Of a stretch of 64,000 nt of DNA, positions 1 through 8,976 are shown one piece after another. The number at the start of each line of letters is the position of its first letter. Position 1 is the first letter of the stretch. The notes below the pieces were generated by a model, which was not told where the DNA came from, made no database searches, and was given only the letters and a program-made list of their open reading frames with translations. The stretch comes from an uncultured Bacteroidia bacterium (GTDB lineage Bacteria; Bacteroidota; Bacteroidia; Bacteroidales; UBA932). Both the position numbers and the translations under genes were made by a program. The stretch is from assembly GCA_902769525.1 (NCBI GenBank), contig CACXPG010000007.1:103910-167909 (forward strand). The letters are read 5' to 3'.

Positions 1-1131
1 AATGTCAGGAAAGGGTTCGAGTCTTTCTCCAACAATCTGGTCCAGATTTCAAAATGGCCTATGACTCCAGAAGATGAAGACGGCAATCCGCTTACCGACC
101 AGGCGAGCATGAACATGGAATACCGCTGGTGGGACTATATGAAACGTCCCGACATCACATACAATCACTTCAAGTTTCTCAAGGCAAACTCAAAGCTGGC
201 AGAAGACTTCCTTTTCGCCTATGGGGCAAGCACCCGTGTCAAATATGGAAGAAATACCTCCGGTGAGGTGAATGTGAGCTGCACTACCAGCGCCTTTGAA
301 AAGATGCTCAAGATCAATATAGACCGGGGAAGGATGATAACAAAGGCAGAATTTGATGAAGGAAGTCTGGTTGCCATTATCGGAAACGCCGTTGCCTCTT
401 CCCTGTTCCAGGAAGAAGACCCTATTGGAAAGATGATAAAGATAAAGGGCTACTCCGTTACTGTTGTGGGGGTTATAGAAAAGCAGGGAGAGAGCATCAC
501 CAATTTCACCGATACCGACAATGCCGTCTATATTCCTTACCTTGCCGGCAAGATGGTGTTCGGTCTGAGGGAGCCGGACGGAGAGCTTGACGCCATTCCG
601 AAAGAAGGCGTAACCAGCCAGGAACTCTCGCAGGAACTGCGCCAGCTTATGCGGCAGGCAAGAAGGATACGTCCCGGTCAGAAAAACGATTTTTCCATCA
701 ACGAATTTGCCACCCTAACAGATATGCTGGACAAGATACTTGGGATTATAAAAACGGTGGGATGGATTATCGCGGCATTCTCGCTTCTTATCGGAGGCTT
801 CGGCATCGCCAACATAATGTTCGTGTCTGTAAAGGAAAGAACCAAGATCATAGGCATCCAGAAAGCATTGGGGGCAAAGAGGTATTTTATTATGACTCAG
901 TTCCTTGCTGAAGCGCTTATACTTGCCGTTGCGGGAGCTCTGGCGGGAATTCTTCTTATCGCGATAATACTGTGGATTGCTCCTATTCCGGCTGAATATG
1001 ACGTTCATCTTACTTTCAGCAACATACTTTCCGGAGTTGCCATTGCTTCAACAATCGGAATACTCAGCGGCATTTTGCCAGCCTGGAGCGCCGCCCGCCT
1101 GAATCCGGTGGATGCAATCAACTCAAAATAA
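1..1131 (+). CDS. ABC transporter permease, MacB/FtsX type (5' end missing)
   Basis: The reading frame is open from base 1, so the gene is cut by the window edge; about 376 codons are visible. The visible part begins in an extracytoplasmic MacB_PCD-like region, and the last 130 or so residues form a typical FtsX domain with three hydrophobic helices: one near GWIIAAFSLLIGGFGIANIM, one near ALILAVAGALAGILLIAIIL, and a last one before the AARLNPVDAI ending. The cytoplasmic loop VKERTKIIGIQKALGA matches the family hallmark. Such proteins pair with an ATPase and a periplasmic adaptor to export peptides, lipids or drugs, but the substrate cannot be told here. The missing part should hold the first membrane helix. 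The gene converges on mutS with a 12-bp gap and no visible terminator. Confidence 0.9.
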   Translation, partial: NVRKGFESFSNNLVQISKWPMTPEDEDGNPLTDQASMNMEYRWWDYMKRPDITYNHFKFLKANSKLAEDFLFAYGASTRVKYGRNTSGEVNVSCTTSAFEKMLKINIDRGRMITKAEFDEGSLVAIIGNAVASSLFQEEDPIGKMIKIKGYSVTVVGVIEKQGESITNFTDTDNAVYIPYLAGKMVFGLREPDGELDAIPKEGVTSQELSQELRQLMRQARRIRPGQKNDFSINEFATLTDMLDKILGIIKTVGWIIAAFSLLIGGFGIANIMFVSVKERTKIIGIQKALGAKRYFIMTQFLAEALILAVAGALAGILLIAIILWIAPIPAEYDVHLTFSNILSGVAIASTIGILSGILPAWSAARLNPVDAINSK

Positions 1132-1143
1132 CAGCTTTTAGAA

Positions 1144-3801
1144 TTACAGACCGAGTTCTGATTTCAGGCTTCTTAGAAGATCGAAGGCCTGAAGTGGTGT
1201 CATGTTGTTGAGGTCAGACTCTTCGAGTTTTGTCTTGATTGCAGAAAGGGTTGGATCATCCAGCTGGAAGAAAGACAGTTGCATTGTGTCCTCCTTTTTC
1301 TTCTGCGATGATTTTTCTTTTTCCTGTTTTTCAAGCTGGGAAAGTTTGGTTTCGGCAGAATCCAAGAGCTTTTCAGGCATGCCGGCAAGTCTTGCCACGT
1401 GGATACCGAAACTATGTGCCACTCCGCCAGGTTTGAGATGGCGGAGGAAGATGATTTCCTTGCCGGATTCCTTGACTTCTATGTGGTAGTTCTTGACTCT
1501 CGGATAAAGGTTTTCCAGCTCGTTAAGCTCGTGATAATGAGTGGCGAATATGGTCTTTGGATGGCCGGATTTGTTCTGGTGCAGATACTCTACAATAGCC
1601 CAGGCAATGCTCATTCCGTCGAAAGTGGAAGTGCCCCTTCCGATCTCATCCAGAAGCACCAGGCTCCTGTCCGTTATGTTGTGGAGAATGGCGGAGGTTT
1701 CCAGCATCTCTACCATGAACGTGGATTCACCCTGGGAGATGTTGTCCGAAGCGCCCACTCTTGTGAATATCTTGTCAACAATTCCAATATTTGCGCTCTT
1801 TGCCGGAACAAAAGATCCGCACTGGGCAAGAAGAACGATGAGAGCCGTCTGCCTCAGCAGTGCACTCTTACCTGACATGTTCGGGCCGGTAAGGATTATA
1901 ATCTGCTGATTTTCATTGTCAAGGAAGAGATCGTTGGCAACATATTCCTGGCCCGGTTCCATACGGGTTTCCAGAACCGGATGGCGGCCTTGCTTTATCT
2001 CGATAATGTTTGAGTTGTCAACACCCGGGCGGCAGTAATTGTTCATTTCCGCCAGTTTTGCAAAACCGCACAGACAGTCAACTTCTGAAACAAAACGGCA
2101 GCAACCCTGAATGGTCTTTATATTCTTCTGGATCTCGACTACGAGATTAAGGAATATCCGCTGTTCGATGGAAATGATCTTTTCTTCGGCACCGAGGATT
2201 TTCTCTTCATATTCCTTGAGTTCCGGAGTGATGTATCTTTCCGCGTTTACAAGAGTCTGCTTGCGTATCCACTCCTGCGGAACGCTGGACTTGTAGGTAT
2301 TCCTGACTTCCAGATAGTAGCCGAAAACATTGTTGTAACTGATTTTCAGAGAAGGAATTCCGGTTCTTTCGCTTTCTCTCTGCTGCATCTGGAGGATATA
2401 GTCCTTGCTGTCTCTGGAAATCTTTCTCAGCTCGTCAAGTTCCTTGTCAACACCGTCCGCCACAATATCGCCCTTGCCGAACATGGAAGCGGCATCTTCC
2501 TTCAGGGTTTTTGATATGAGTCTGTCCAGGGCCTCGTACTTTTCCAGATCGCGATAAAAATCCTTGGCGGAAGGAATCTTGTTCTCAATTCCCTCCCTTT
2601 CCTCTGCAGCATCAAGAGCCTCTGCGATCGGTTTCATCTGCGACAGTGAGCGGTGGAGCATGACGGTTTCTCTCGGAGAGAGTTTTCCGGCCGACGCCCT
2701 GGAGAGAATCCTCTCCATATCTCCCACATCATCAAGGCTTTGACGGATAGAAGAAGCGGTATCGGGATGTGTCAGGAAAAACTCCACGGCATCGTATCTT
2801 TTCTCTATCTTTTCAGCATCGATGAGCGGCATCGCTATCCACGAGCGCAGCATTCTGGCGCCCATCGGAGACACGGTTTTGTCCACAACATCTATCAAAG
2901 ACACTCCGTCCTGCGAGAAGGACGAGAATATTTCCAGGTTCTTGACGGTAAACCTGTCCAGCCAGACAAATTTGCCCCGGTCTATTCGCGATATTGAATT
3001 GATGTGGAAGGTTCCGCTCTGGCCCTTGATAGTGACAGCGTCAAAACTTGCCAAATCGGATATCCTGTTCTGTTCCAGATAGAAAAGAACAGCTCCCGCA
3101 GCGGTCTTTGCAAGATGCATCCGGTCTATGCCGAATCCCTTGAGGGCTTTGGCCCCGAACTGTTTTTCAAGCTTGTCTGCACAGGCTTCCTCGACAAAAG
3201 CCCACTCGTCCATAGGGGTTATGTACCAGCCTTCGCCGAACTGCTTCCGGAATCCACCTTCATAGCCTTTTTTCAGCAGCACTTCCTTTGGATTCATATC
3301 CGCCAGAAGGACATCCATGAAATCCAGCTTGCCCTCCGCCACCTTGAAGTCTCCTGTGGAAACATCCAGGAAGGCGGCTCCGCAGTCTTCCCCGTCAAAG
3401 GCAAAGGCTGAAAGATAGTTATTGCTGCCTCTTTCAAGGATATCGTCGTTGTAGGCTACACCAGGGGTAACCAGCTCTGTAACACCGCGCTTAACCAGCG
3501 TCTTGGTCATCTTCGGGTCTTCCAGCTGGTCGCATACGGCAACCTTGTAGCCGGCCCTGACAAGCTTCGGGAGATAGTTCTGAAGGGAGTGGTGCGGGAA
3601 ACCGCAAAGCTCCATGGAATTAGGCACTCCGTTGGAACGCTTGGTAAGCACGATTCCCAGCACTTTGCTCACCGTAAGAGCATCGTCTCCGTACGCTTCA
3701 TAGAAATCCCCGACCCTCATCAGCAAGACTGCCTGAGGGTACTGTGCCTTGAACTGCACATATTGCTTCATCAGCGGAGTATTCAGATTCCTTTCTCCCA
3801 T
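1144..3801 (-). CDS. mutS: DNA mismatch repair protein MutS
   Basis: This 885-residue protein recognises base mismatches and small loops and starts mismatch repair. The N-terminal mismatch-binding motif is present as GDFYEAYGDD, with the intercalating Phe33 and Glu35. The C-terminal ATPase carries Walker A GPNMSGKS near residue 640, followed by the DEIGRGTSTFDG Walker B/signature region and the FATHYHEL switch. Length is normal for bacterial MutS1. The ATG at 3801 is chosen because a -7 box (TAAATTTG) lies only 4 bases upstream of it, leaving no room for a longer protein and predicting a leaderless mRNA. A divergent serine hydrolase gene starts 45 bp away. Confidence 0.97.
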   Translation of the reverse strand: MGERNLNTPLMKQYVQFKAQYPQAVLLMRVGDFYEAYGDDALTVSKVLGIVLTKRSNGVPNSMELCGFPHHSLQNYLPKLVRAGYKVAVCDQLEDPKMTKTLVKRGVTELVTPGVAYNDDILERGSNNYLSAFAFDGEDCGAAFLDVSTGDFKVAEGKLDFMDVLLADMNPKEVLLKKGYEGGFRKQFGEGWYITPMDEWAFVEEACADKLEKQFGAKALKGFGIDRMHLAKTAAGAVLFYLEQNRISDLASFDAVTIKGQSGTFHINSISRIDRGKFVWLDRFTVKNLEIFSSFSQDGVSLIDVVDKTVSPMGARMLRSWIAMPLIDAEKIEKRYDAVEFFLTHPDTASSIRQSLDDVGDMERILSRASAGKLSPRETVMLHRSLSQMKPIAEALDAAEEREGIENKIPSAKDFYRDLEKYEALDRLISKTLKEDAASMFGKGDIVADGVDKELDELRKISRDSKDYILQMQQRESERTGIPSLKISYNNVFGYYLEVRNTYKSSVPQEWIRKQTLVNAERYITPELKEYEEKILGAEEKIISIEQRIFLNLVVEIQKNIKTIQGCCRFVSEVDCLCGFAKLAEMNNYCRPGVDNSNIIEIKQGRHPVLETRMEPGQEYVANDLFLDNENQQIIILTGPNMSGKSALLRQTALIVLLAQCGSFVPAKSANIGIVDKIFTRVGASDNISQGESTFMVEMLETSAILHNITDRSLVLLDEIGRGTSTFDGMSIAWAIVEYLHQNKSGHPKTIFATHYHELNELENLYPRVKNYHIEVKESGKEIIFLRHLKPGGVAHSFGIHVARLAGMPEKLLDSAETKLSQLEKQEKEKSSQKKKEDTMQLSFFQLDDPTLSAIKTKLEESDLNNMTPLQAFDLLRSLKSELGL

Positions 3802-3805
3802 ACTG

Positions 3806-3813
3806 CAAATTTA
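3806..3813 (-). promoter_or_regulatory. -7 promoter box TAAATTTG for mutS
   Basis: The sequence matches the Bacteroidota TAnnTTTG element exactly. It ends 4 bases before the mutS ATG, so transcription should start at or next to the start codon. Confidence 0.65.
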
Positions 3814-3815
3814 AC

Positions 3816-3823
3816 TATCTTTG
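3816..3823 (+). promoter_or_regulatory. -7 promoter box TATCTTTG for the serine hydrolase gene
   Basis: An exact TAnnTTTG match lies 23 bases upstream of the ATG at 3847. It sits back to back with the mutS box, with only two bases between them, so the two divergent promoters must compete for polymerase. Confidence 0.6.
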
Positions 3824-3846
3824 GAGATAAAATAACATTGCATAAA

Positions 3847-5085
3847 ATGAAAAAGTCTGTATTCAATTCCATCAGAAAGGCCGCAATGGTTTTTGCAGCT
3901 TTTGCAGTATGCTCAGTTTTCAGCACTGGCGCCTATGCCCAGTTCCAGCAGGACGACTATTCCGGCGGAATAGACAAGGGCATCGAGAAAATTATGAATG
4001 ACCTTGACGTGATCGGTCTGGGAGTTGCCGTGGTGGCTAACGGAAAAATCATCTACAAGAACAGCTGGGGTTACAAGAATCTTGAGACAAAGACTCCGCT
4101 GGCAGAAGACGATATTTTCAGAATCGCTTCTATCTCAAAGTCTTTCACTGCCACATCCATCATGCAGCTGGCAGAAAGGGGAATGATAGACCTGGATGCC
4201 GATATTTCAGACCTGGTGGGCTTCAAGGTAAGGAACCCTCATTTTCCTGACGTGAAGATTACTCCTTACATGCTGCTATCCCACACATCTTCCATCGGCG
4301 ACATGCAGGGTTATTTCAGGATGGACGTGCTGGATCCTTCAAAGAACCCTGACTGGGAGAAATGCTACTATAAATTCCGCCCGGGAACAAAATACATCTA
4401 TTGCAATCTCAACTACAACACACTCGGAACTGTACTGGAAAGGATAAGCCACATCAGGTTCGACCAGTATGTTGTGGGCAACGTGCTCAAGCCGCTCGGG
4501 CTCGGATATGCCGGCTACTGGGTGGAGAGCCTGGACCAGAGCAAGTTCGTGACACTCTACGAGAAAGACAAGAACGGAAACTGGGAAGCCCAGCCAGAAG
4601 CATACGCTCCTAGGACAAAGGAGATTGCAAACTACCAGTTCGGATACTCGGCTCCAATTTTCTCTCCGACCGGCGGAATGAAGATAAATCCTGTGGGACT
4701 GGCAAAGGTGATGATGATGCACATGGGTCTGGGAACTTCTCCTGAGGGCGTGAAGATTATGTCTTCAGAGAGCGCCCTTCTGATGCAGAGCCGCTTCACC
4801 GAGACAGGAAGCGAAGAGGGATACAAGGGCGGAAGGCCTGTATATTACGGTTTCGCCCTGTGGAACAACAAGGACCTGATCGAAGGCAAGACAATGGTCG
4901 GCCATACCGGAGGAGCATACGGAGTGCTTACTCTGATGACCTGGAACAAGGAAAGGACATTCGGCATCGTGATAATGACAAACGGATGCTCTGAAAAGAG
5001 GGAGAACGGATTTGTGGCTATCCACAACAGGGTTGCCAACTGCCTGTACCAGAACCTGATCAAGGGCACTGACGCAGATAAATAA
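3847..5085 (+). CDS. Secreted beta-lactamase-family serine hydrolase
   Basis: The frame is open much further upstream inside mutS, but the start is set at 3847 because there MKKSVFNS opens a classic signal peptide ending at AYAQ (about residue 32), and a promoter box lies just before it. The 412-residue product has the serine penicillin-recognising fold: SISK (Ser95-Lys98, the SxxK nucleophile motif), YCN near residue 180 (YxN motif), and HTGG near residue 350 (in place of KTG). Members are periplasmic esterases, D-aminopeptidases or DD-peptidases; true class C beta-lactamase activity is not implied. The substrate is unknown. The glycosyltransferase gene follows after 6 bp and is probably co-transcribed. 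Confidence 0.85.
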   Translation: MKKSVFNSIRKAAMVFAAFAVCSVFSTGAYAQFQQDDYSGGIDKGIEKIMNDLDVIGLGVAVVANGKIIYKNSWGYKNLETKTPLAEDDIFRIASISKSFTATSIMQLAERGMIDLDADISDLVGFKVRNPHFPDVKITPYMLLSHTSSIGDMQGYFRMDVLDPSKNPDWEKCYYKFRPGTKYIYCNLNYNTLGTVLERISHIRFDQYVVGNVLKPLGLGYAGYWVESLDQSKFVTLYEKDKNGNWEAQPEAYAPRTKEIANYQFGYSAPIFSPTGGMKINPVGLAKVMMMHMGLGTSPEGVKIMSSESALLMQSRFTETGSEEGYKGGRPVYYGFALWNNKDLIEGKTMVGHTGGAYGVLTLMTWNKERTFGIVIMTNGCSEKRENGFVAIHNRVANCLYQNLIKGTDADK

Positions 5086-5091
5086 AAAGAT

Positions 5092-6402
5092 TTGAAAAGG
5101 GTTCTCGTCATAACATATTACTGGCCACCTTCCGGTGGCAGCGGTGTTCAGCGATGGCTGAAGACTTCCAAATACCTTCCGCAGTCCGGATGGGAGCCGG
5201 TGATCTACACTCCGGAAAACCCGGACGTGAATTCCGTTGACGAGTCCTTGCTGAAGGATGTTTCTGCGGATCTCAAGGTCATCAAAAGAAAAATCAGGGA
5301 GCCGTATGCGGCATATAAATTCCTGACCGGAAAAAAGAAAGGCGAGCATCTTCAGGCAAACATTGTCTCGAGCGAAAAGAAAGGTTTTGTCCAGAAGCTC
5401 TCAGCCCATATAAGAGCCAACTGGTTTATTCCGGACCCGAGGTGCTGGTGGATTGGGCCGTCCGTGAAATATCTTTCAAAACTCATAGAAGGCGGAGAGA
5501 GGTTCGATGCCGTTATCAGCACCGGACCGCCTCATTCGATGCATCTGATTGCCAGAGAAATCCACAAAGTTTTCAACATACCGTGGATTGCTGATTTCAG
5601 AGACCCGTGGACAAGGATTTTCTATTTCAAGCATCTTGGCCTCAGCGCCAAGTCGCTGAGAAAACACAAAGAACTGGAGCGCTCCGTAATAGCAGAGGCT
5701 GACCGTGTCACGGTCGTTTCTTCGCAGATGAAAACAGAGTTCTCTCAAGGAGAATTCGAGACATTCAGGGACAAGGTTGAAATCATTCCCAACGGATATG
5801 ATCCGGAAGACTTCGATTCTGTCGAGAAAGCCCCGGATGCGGAAGGAAAATTCGTGGTTGCACACACGGGCCTGATGCCGGAAAGCGCCAATCCCGACAA
5901 GCTGTGGAAAGTGCTCGGCGATATGGCAAAATCCGACAAGGATTTGAAGGAAAAGCTGATGGTTGTCACGATGGGCCAGACGGACGGCAGCGTAAAAAAA
6001 GACATCGCCGAGAACGGGCTTTCGGATAATTTCAAAGACCTTGGATACGTTCCTCACGCGCAGAGTGTGGCCTGGCAGAAAAGGGCTGATATCCTGCTTC
6101 TTCCGCTGAGAAAGGAAGAGGAATCCAAGGCAATCCTTACAGGAAAATTCTTTGAGTATCTGGCATCCGGAAACAATATCCTGGCATTCGGTCCGACCGA
6201 CGGAGACCTTGCACACTCCCTGAAAGAAACCGGAAGTGGAATCATCTGTGAATTTGACGACGAAAACTCCATAAAAGAAGCCTTTGTCAAATTGCAGAAA
6301 CCAAACAGCCCCACACAAGAACAAATTGAAAACAAGCAGAAGTATTCGCGCAAAGCCGGAGCCGAAAGCTTTGCAAAACTTCTGGACCAGATAACGAAAT
6401 AA
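5092..6402 (+). CDS. Glycosyltransferase, family 4-like
   Basis: This 436-residue protein starts at a TTG codon; no ATG lies nearer than well into the conserved N-terminus KRVLVITYYWPPSGGSGVQRW, which is the donor-side Rossmann start of GT4-like enzymes. The middle carries IIPNGYDPEDF, typical of the linker before the C-terminal nucleotide-sugar domain, and the C-terminal half has GKFFEYLASGNNILAFGP, where the E-x7-E-like motif is expected. It probably adds a sugar to a cell-surface glycan or lipid, acting at the cytoplasmic face. It lies 6 bp after a serine hydrolase and 12 bp before a YfhO-like protein, itself a family linked to glycan modification, so the three may form one surface-glycan unit. 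Confidence 0.8.
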   Translation: MKRVLVITYYWPPSGGSGVQRWLKTSKYLPQSGWEPVIYTPENPDVNSVDESLLKDVSADLKVIKRKIREPYAAYKFLTGKKKGEHLQANIVSSEKKGFVQKLSAHIRANWFIPDPRCWWIGPSVKYLSKLIEGGERFDAVISTGPPHSMHLIAREIHKVFNIPWIADFRDPWTRIFYFKHLGLSAKSLRKHKELERSVIAEADRVTVVSSQMKTEFSQGEFETFRDKVEIIPNGYDPEDFDSVEKAPDAEGKFVVAHTGLMPESANPDKLWKVLGDMAKSDKDLKEKLMVVTMGQTDGSVKKDIAENGLSDNFKDLGYVPHAQSVAWQKRADILLLPLRKEEESKAILTGKFFEYLASGNNILAFGPTDGDLAHSLKETGSGIICEFDDENSIKEAFVKLQKPNSPTQEQIENKQKYSRKAGAESFAKLLDQITK

Positions 6403-6414
6403 ACAGAACAAGAT

Positions 6415-8976
6415 ATGGGAAAAAGGATACTTCCATACATACTGGCCATAGTGGCGTTTATAATTGTCGGTTATGCCTATGCTCCTTACACGCTGAGCGG
6501 AAAGGTTGTAAACCAAAGCGACATCTCTTCCTGGAAGGGAATGAGCCGTGAGATTGTAGAGTGGAACGAGGCACATCCGGATGACCCTACATACTGGACC
6601 AACTCAATGTTTTCCGGAATGCCGGCAACTACCATCTCCGTCATCTATCACGGAGACATCACAAAGTATCTTTACGATGTGCTGTTTGTGGGGCAGAGGC
6701 CTGCAAGTTATCTCATCATCTGCATGATTGGAGCGTTCCTGATGTTCCTGGCCTTCGGGGTCAATGTCTGGCTCGCGATATTGGGCGCCATCGCTGTCGC
6801 CTTCTGCTCGTACAATATGCAGATAATCCAGGTGGGCCATAACACCAAGATGGTGGCCATCGCCTTCATGCCTTGGGTTATCGCGTCTCTGGTATATGCC
6901 TACCGCAAGAACTGGCTTCTGGGAGCGGCCCTGTTCGGACTGGCCCTGAGCTTCCAGATAAAGGCCAACCATCCGCAGATCACCTACTATCTTGCCATCA
7001 TAGTTCTGGGGTTTGCAATCTGGCAGTTTTGCAAGGCTGTCAAGGAAAAGGCACTTGGCCGGTTCTTCAAGGTTTCAGTGGCTGTTCTGGTAGCCGGTTT
7101 GCTCGGAATCGCGGCCAACACCAACCACCTCTGGCCTACCTACGAATACGGACAGCATACCATGAGAGGCGGCTCAGAGCTGTCTACAGGGGCGGACAAC
7201 GGGGCGGACAAAGCCCAAAACGGCAAAAAGACGCGCAGCGGACTGGACCTTGAGTATGCCACACAGTGGTCCTATGGTATAGAAGAGACTCCAAACCTTT
7301 TCATCCCCGATTTTAATGGCGGCGCTTCCTCCGGAGCCCTTGGCTCTTCATCATCGGTTTACAAGACCCTCACTCAACAATACAACTACCCTCCGCTCCA
7401 GGCAGAGCAGGCCGTACAGAACCTGCCGCTATACTGGGGACCGCAGGCCTTCACCGCTGGTCCGATGTATATGGGAGCCATTTTTGTTTTCCTGTGCGTG
7501 CTCGGTCTGTTTGTAGTTAAGGGTGGAGTGAAATGGTGGCTAGCCGGAGTTAGCCTCCTGGCTGTGGTTCTCGCCTGGGGATATCATTTCATGGCCCCTA
7601 CCGAGTTCTTCTTCAACTACGCTCCGATGTACAACAAGTTCAGGACGGTCTCAATGATTCTGGTCATACTCCAGGTTACCGTTCCTATACTCGGTATATT
7701 GGCGGTGAACAAGATTGTCAACACAGAAACAGACAAGAAGAAAACCACAAAACAGCTTATGTGGGCAACCGGAATCTGCGGTGGCTTTGCCTTGCTTTTC
7801 GGACTGATTCCTTCTCTTGCCGGAAACTTCTCTTCATCCATAGATTCCCAGCTTCCAAAGGAAATCGCCCAGGCTCTCCAGAGCGACCGCGCCGGCCTTC
7901 TCCGTGCAGACGCTTTCAGGAGCCTTGCCTTTGTTCTTGCCGCGGCGTTTCTGCTTTATCTGGCCTTTAACAAGAAGATGAAAAAAGGCTGGTTCTACGC
8001 TTCAATGATTCTTCTGGTTCTGATAGACATGTGGGTTGTTGACAAGCGCTATCTTTCCGCCAAGGACTTTGTCACCGAAAAGGATTTCACCGCTCCTCTG
8101 GCTAAAAGAGAGGTGGACAATTTCATCCTCGAAGACGACAAGGACCCGAACTACAGGGTGTTCGACCTTACAGTCGACCCGTTCAACAACGCATACATTA
8201 GCTACCACCACAAGACCATCGGCGGTTACTCTCCGGCCAAACTCCAGAGATACCAGGATCTTATAGACCGTTACATCAGGAAAGAATACACGGACATAAT
8301 TAAGGAAATGCAGGGAGTGACTTCTCTTGACGAAGCCAACGCCGCTCTGACATATCATCCTGTGCTAAGTATGCTCAACACCCGCTACTTCATTCTCAGC
8401 CCGGACACATATCCGCTTGCAAACCCTTATGCACAAGGCAACTGCTGGTTTGTTGACAATATTGTTGAAGCAGAGAATGCAGATGGCGAAATAAGCACCC
8501 TCGGCACCATAGACCCAAGAAGGCAGGCGGTGGTAAGCAAAGACTTCATCGCTGAGAATCCCGGCCTTAAATACATAAACAGAGGCGGTGGCGCCCAGAT
8601 GGATTCCACAACCGCCACAAGCGTCGCCAACGACTTTGCTTCAATTTCCCTGATGAACTACGCGCCTAACAAGCTTACCTACCATTACTCAAGCGCAACT
8701 CCACAGGCCGCCATCTTCTCCGAGGTCTATTACCCTGGCTGGAAGGCTGTTCTCAAGACTCCGGACGGAAAAGAAAACGAACTGAAAATCTTCCGCGCCA
8801 ACTGGATTTTAAGGGGAGCGCTGCTTCCTGCCGGCGACGGTGACATAACCTTTACCTTCCAGCCGGAAAGCTTTGTCAAGGGAGAGAAATACTCATTGAT
8901 TGCATCAAGCATTCTGATCCTTCTTCTCGTTGCGGCTATTGTACTGTCGCTGAGAAAGAAAAAGGAGCAGAACTAG
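6415..8976 (+). CDS. YfhO-family polytopic membrane protein
   Basis: This 853-residue protein has about a dozen hydrophobic helices, starting with ILPYILAIVAFIIVGYAYAPY, and a large soluble C-terminal part ending in a last helix and a basic tail. The GLDLEYATQWSYG segment and overall plan match the Bacteroidota YfhO family. Characterised Gram-positive YfhO proteins are GT-C-like enzymes that glycosylate wall or lipid-linked polymers; the role here is inferred. An extracytoplasmic loop contains two copies of a 12-bp repeat (7189-7212) encoding GADNGADK, which looks inserted. The last 4 bp overlap the end of the convergent transporter gene. Confidence 0.8.
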   Translation: MGKRILPYILAIVAFIIVGYAYAPYTLSGKVVNQSDISSWKGMSREIVEWNEAHPDDPTYWTNSMFSGMPATTISVIYHGDITKYLYDVLFVGQRPASYLIICMIGAFLMFLAFGVNVWLAILGAIAVAFCSYNMQIIQVGHNTKMVAIAFMPWVIASLVYAYRKNWLLGAALFGLALSFQIKANHPQITYYLAIIVLGFAIWQFCKAVKEKALGRFFKVSVAVLVAGLLGIAANTNHLWPTYEYGQHTMRGGSELSTGADNGADKAQNGKKTRSGLDLEYATQWSYGIEETPNLFIPDFNGGASSGALGSSSSVYKTLTQQYNYPPLQAEQAVQNLPLYWGPQAFTAGPMYMGAIFVFLCVLGLFVVKGGVKWWLAGVSLLAVVLAWGYHFMAPTEFFFNYAPMYNKFRTVSMILVILQVTVPILGILAVNKIVNTETDKKKTTKQLMWATGICGGFALLFGLIPSLAGNFSSSIDSQLPKEIAQALQSDRAGLLRADAFRSLAFVLAAAFLLYLAFNKKMKKGWFYASMILLVLIDMWVVDKRYLSAKDFVTEKDFTAPLAKREVDNFILEDDKDPNYRVFDLTVDPFNNAYISYHHKTIGGYSPAKLQRYQDLIDRYIRKEYTDIIKEMQGVTSLDEANAALTYHPVLSMLNTRYFILSPDTYPLANPYAQGNCWFVDNIVEAENADGEISTLGTIDPRRQAVVSKDFIAENPGLKYINRGGGAQMDSTTATSVANDFASISLMNYAPNKLTYHYSSATPQAAIFSEVYYPGWKAVLKTPDGKENELKIFRANWILRGALLPAGDGDITFTFQPESFVKGEKYSLIASSILILLLVAAIVLSLRKKKEQN
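7189..7212 (+). repeat. Tandem pair of the 12-bp GGGGCGGACAAM unit inside the YfhO-like gene
   Basis: GGGGCGGACAAC is followed directly by GGGGCGGACAAA, in frame with the gene, giving GADN-GADK. The same unit occurs in folK, in the TPR-HTH gene and between genes elsewhere in the window. Confidence 0.85.

Noticed and set aside
3589..3846. Upstream extension of the serine hydrolase frame
   Set aside because: It is antisense to mutS and precedes the promoter; a typical signal peptide starts at 3847.
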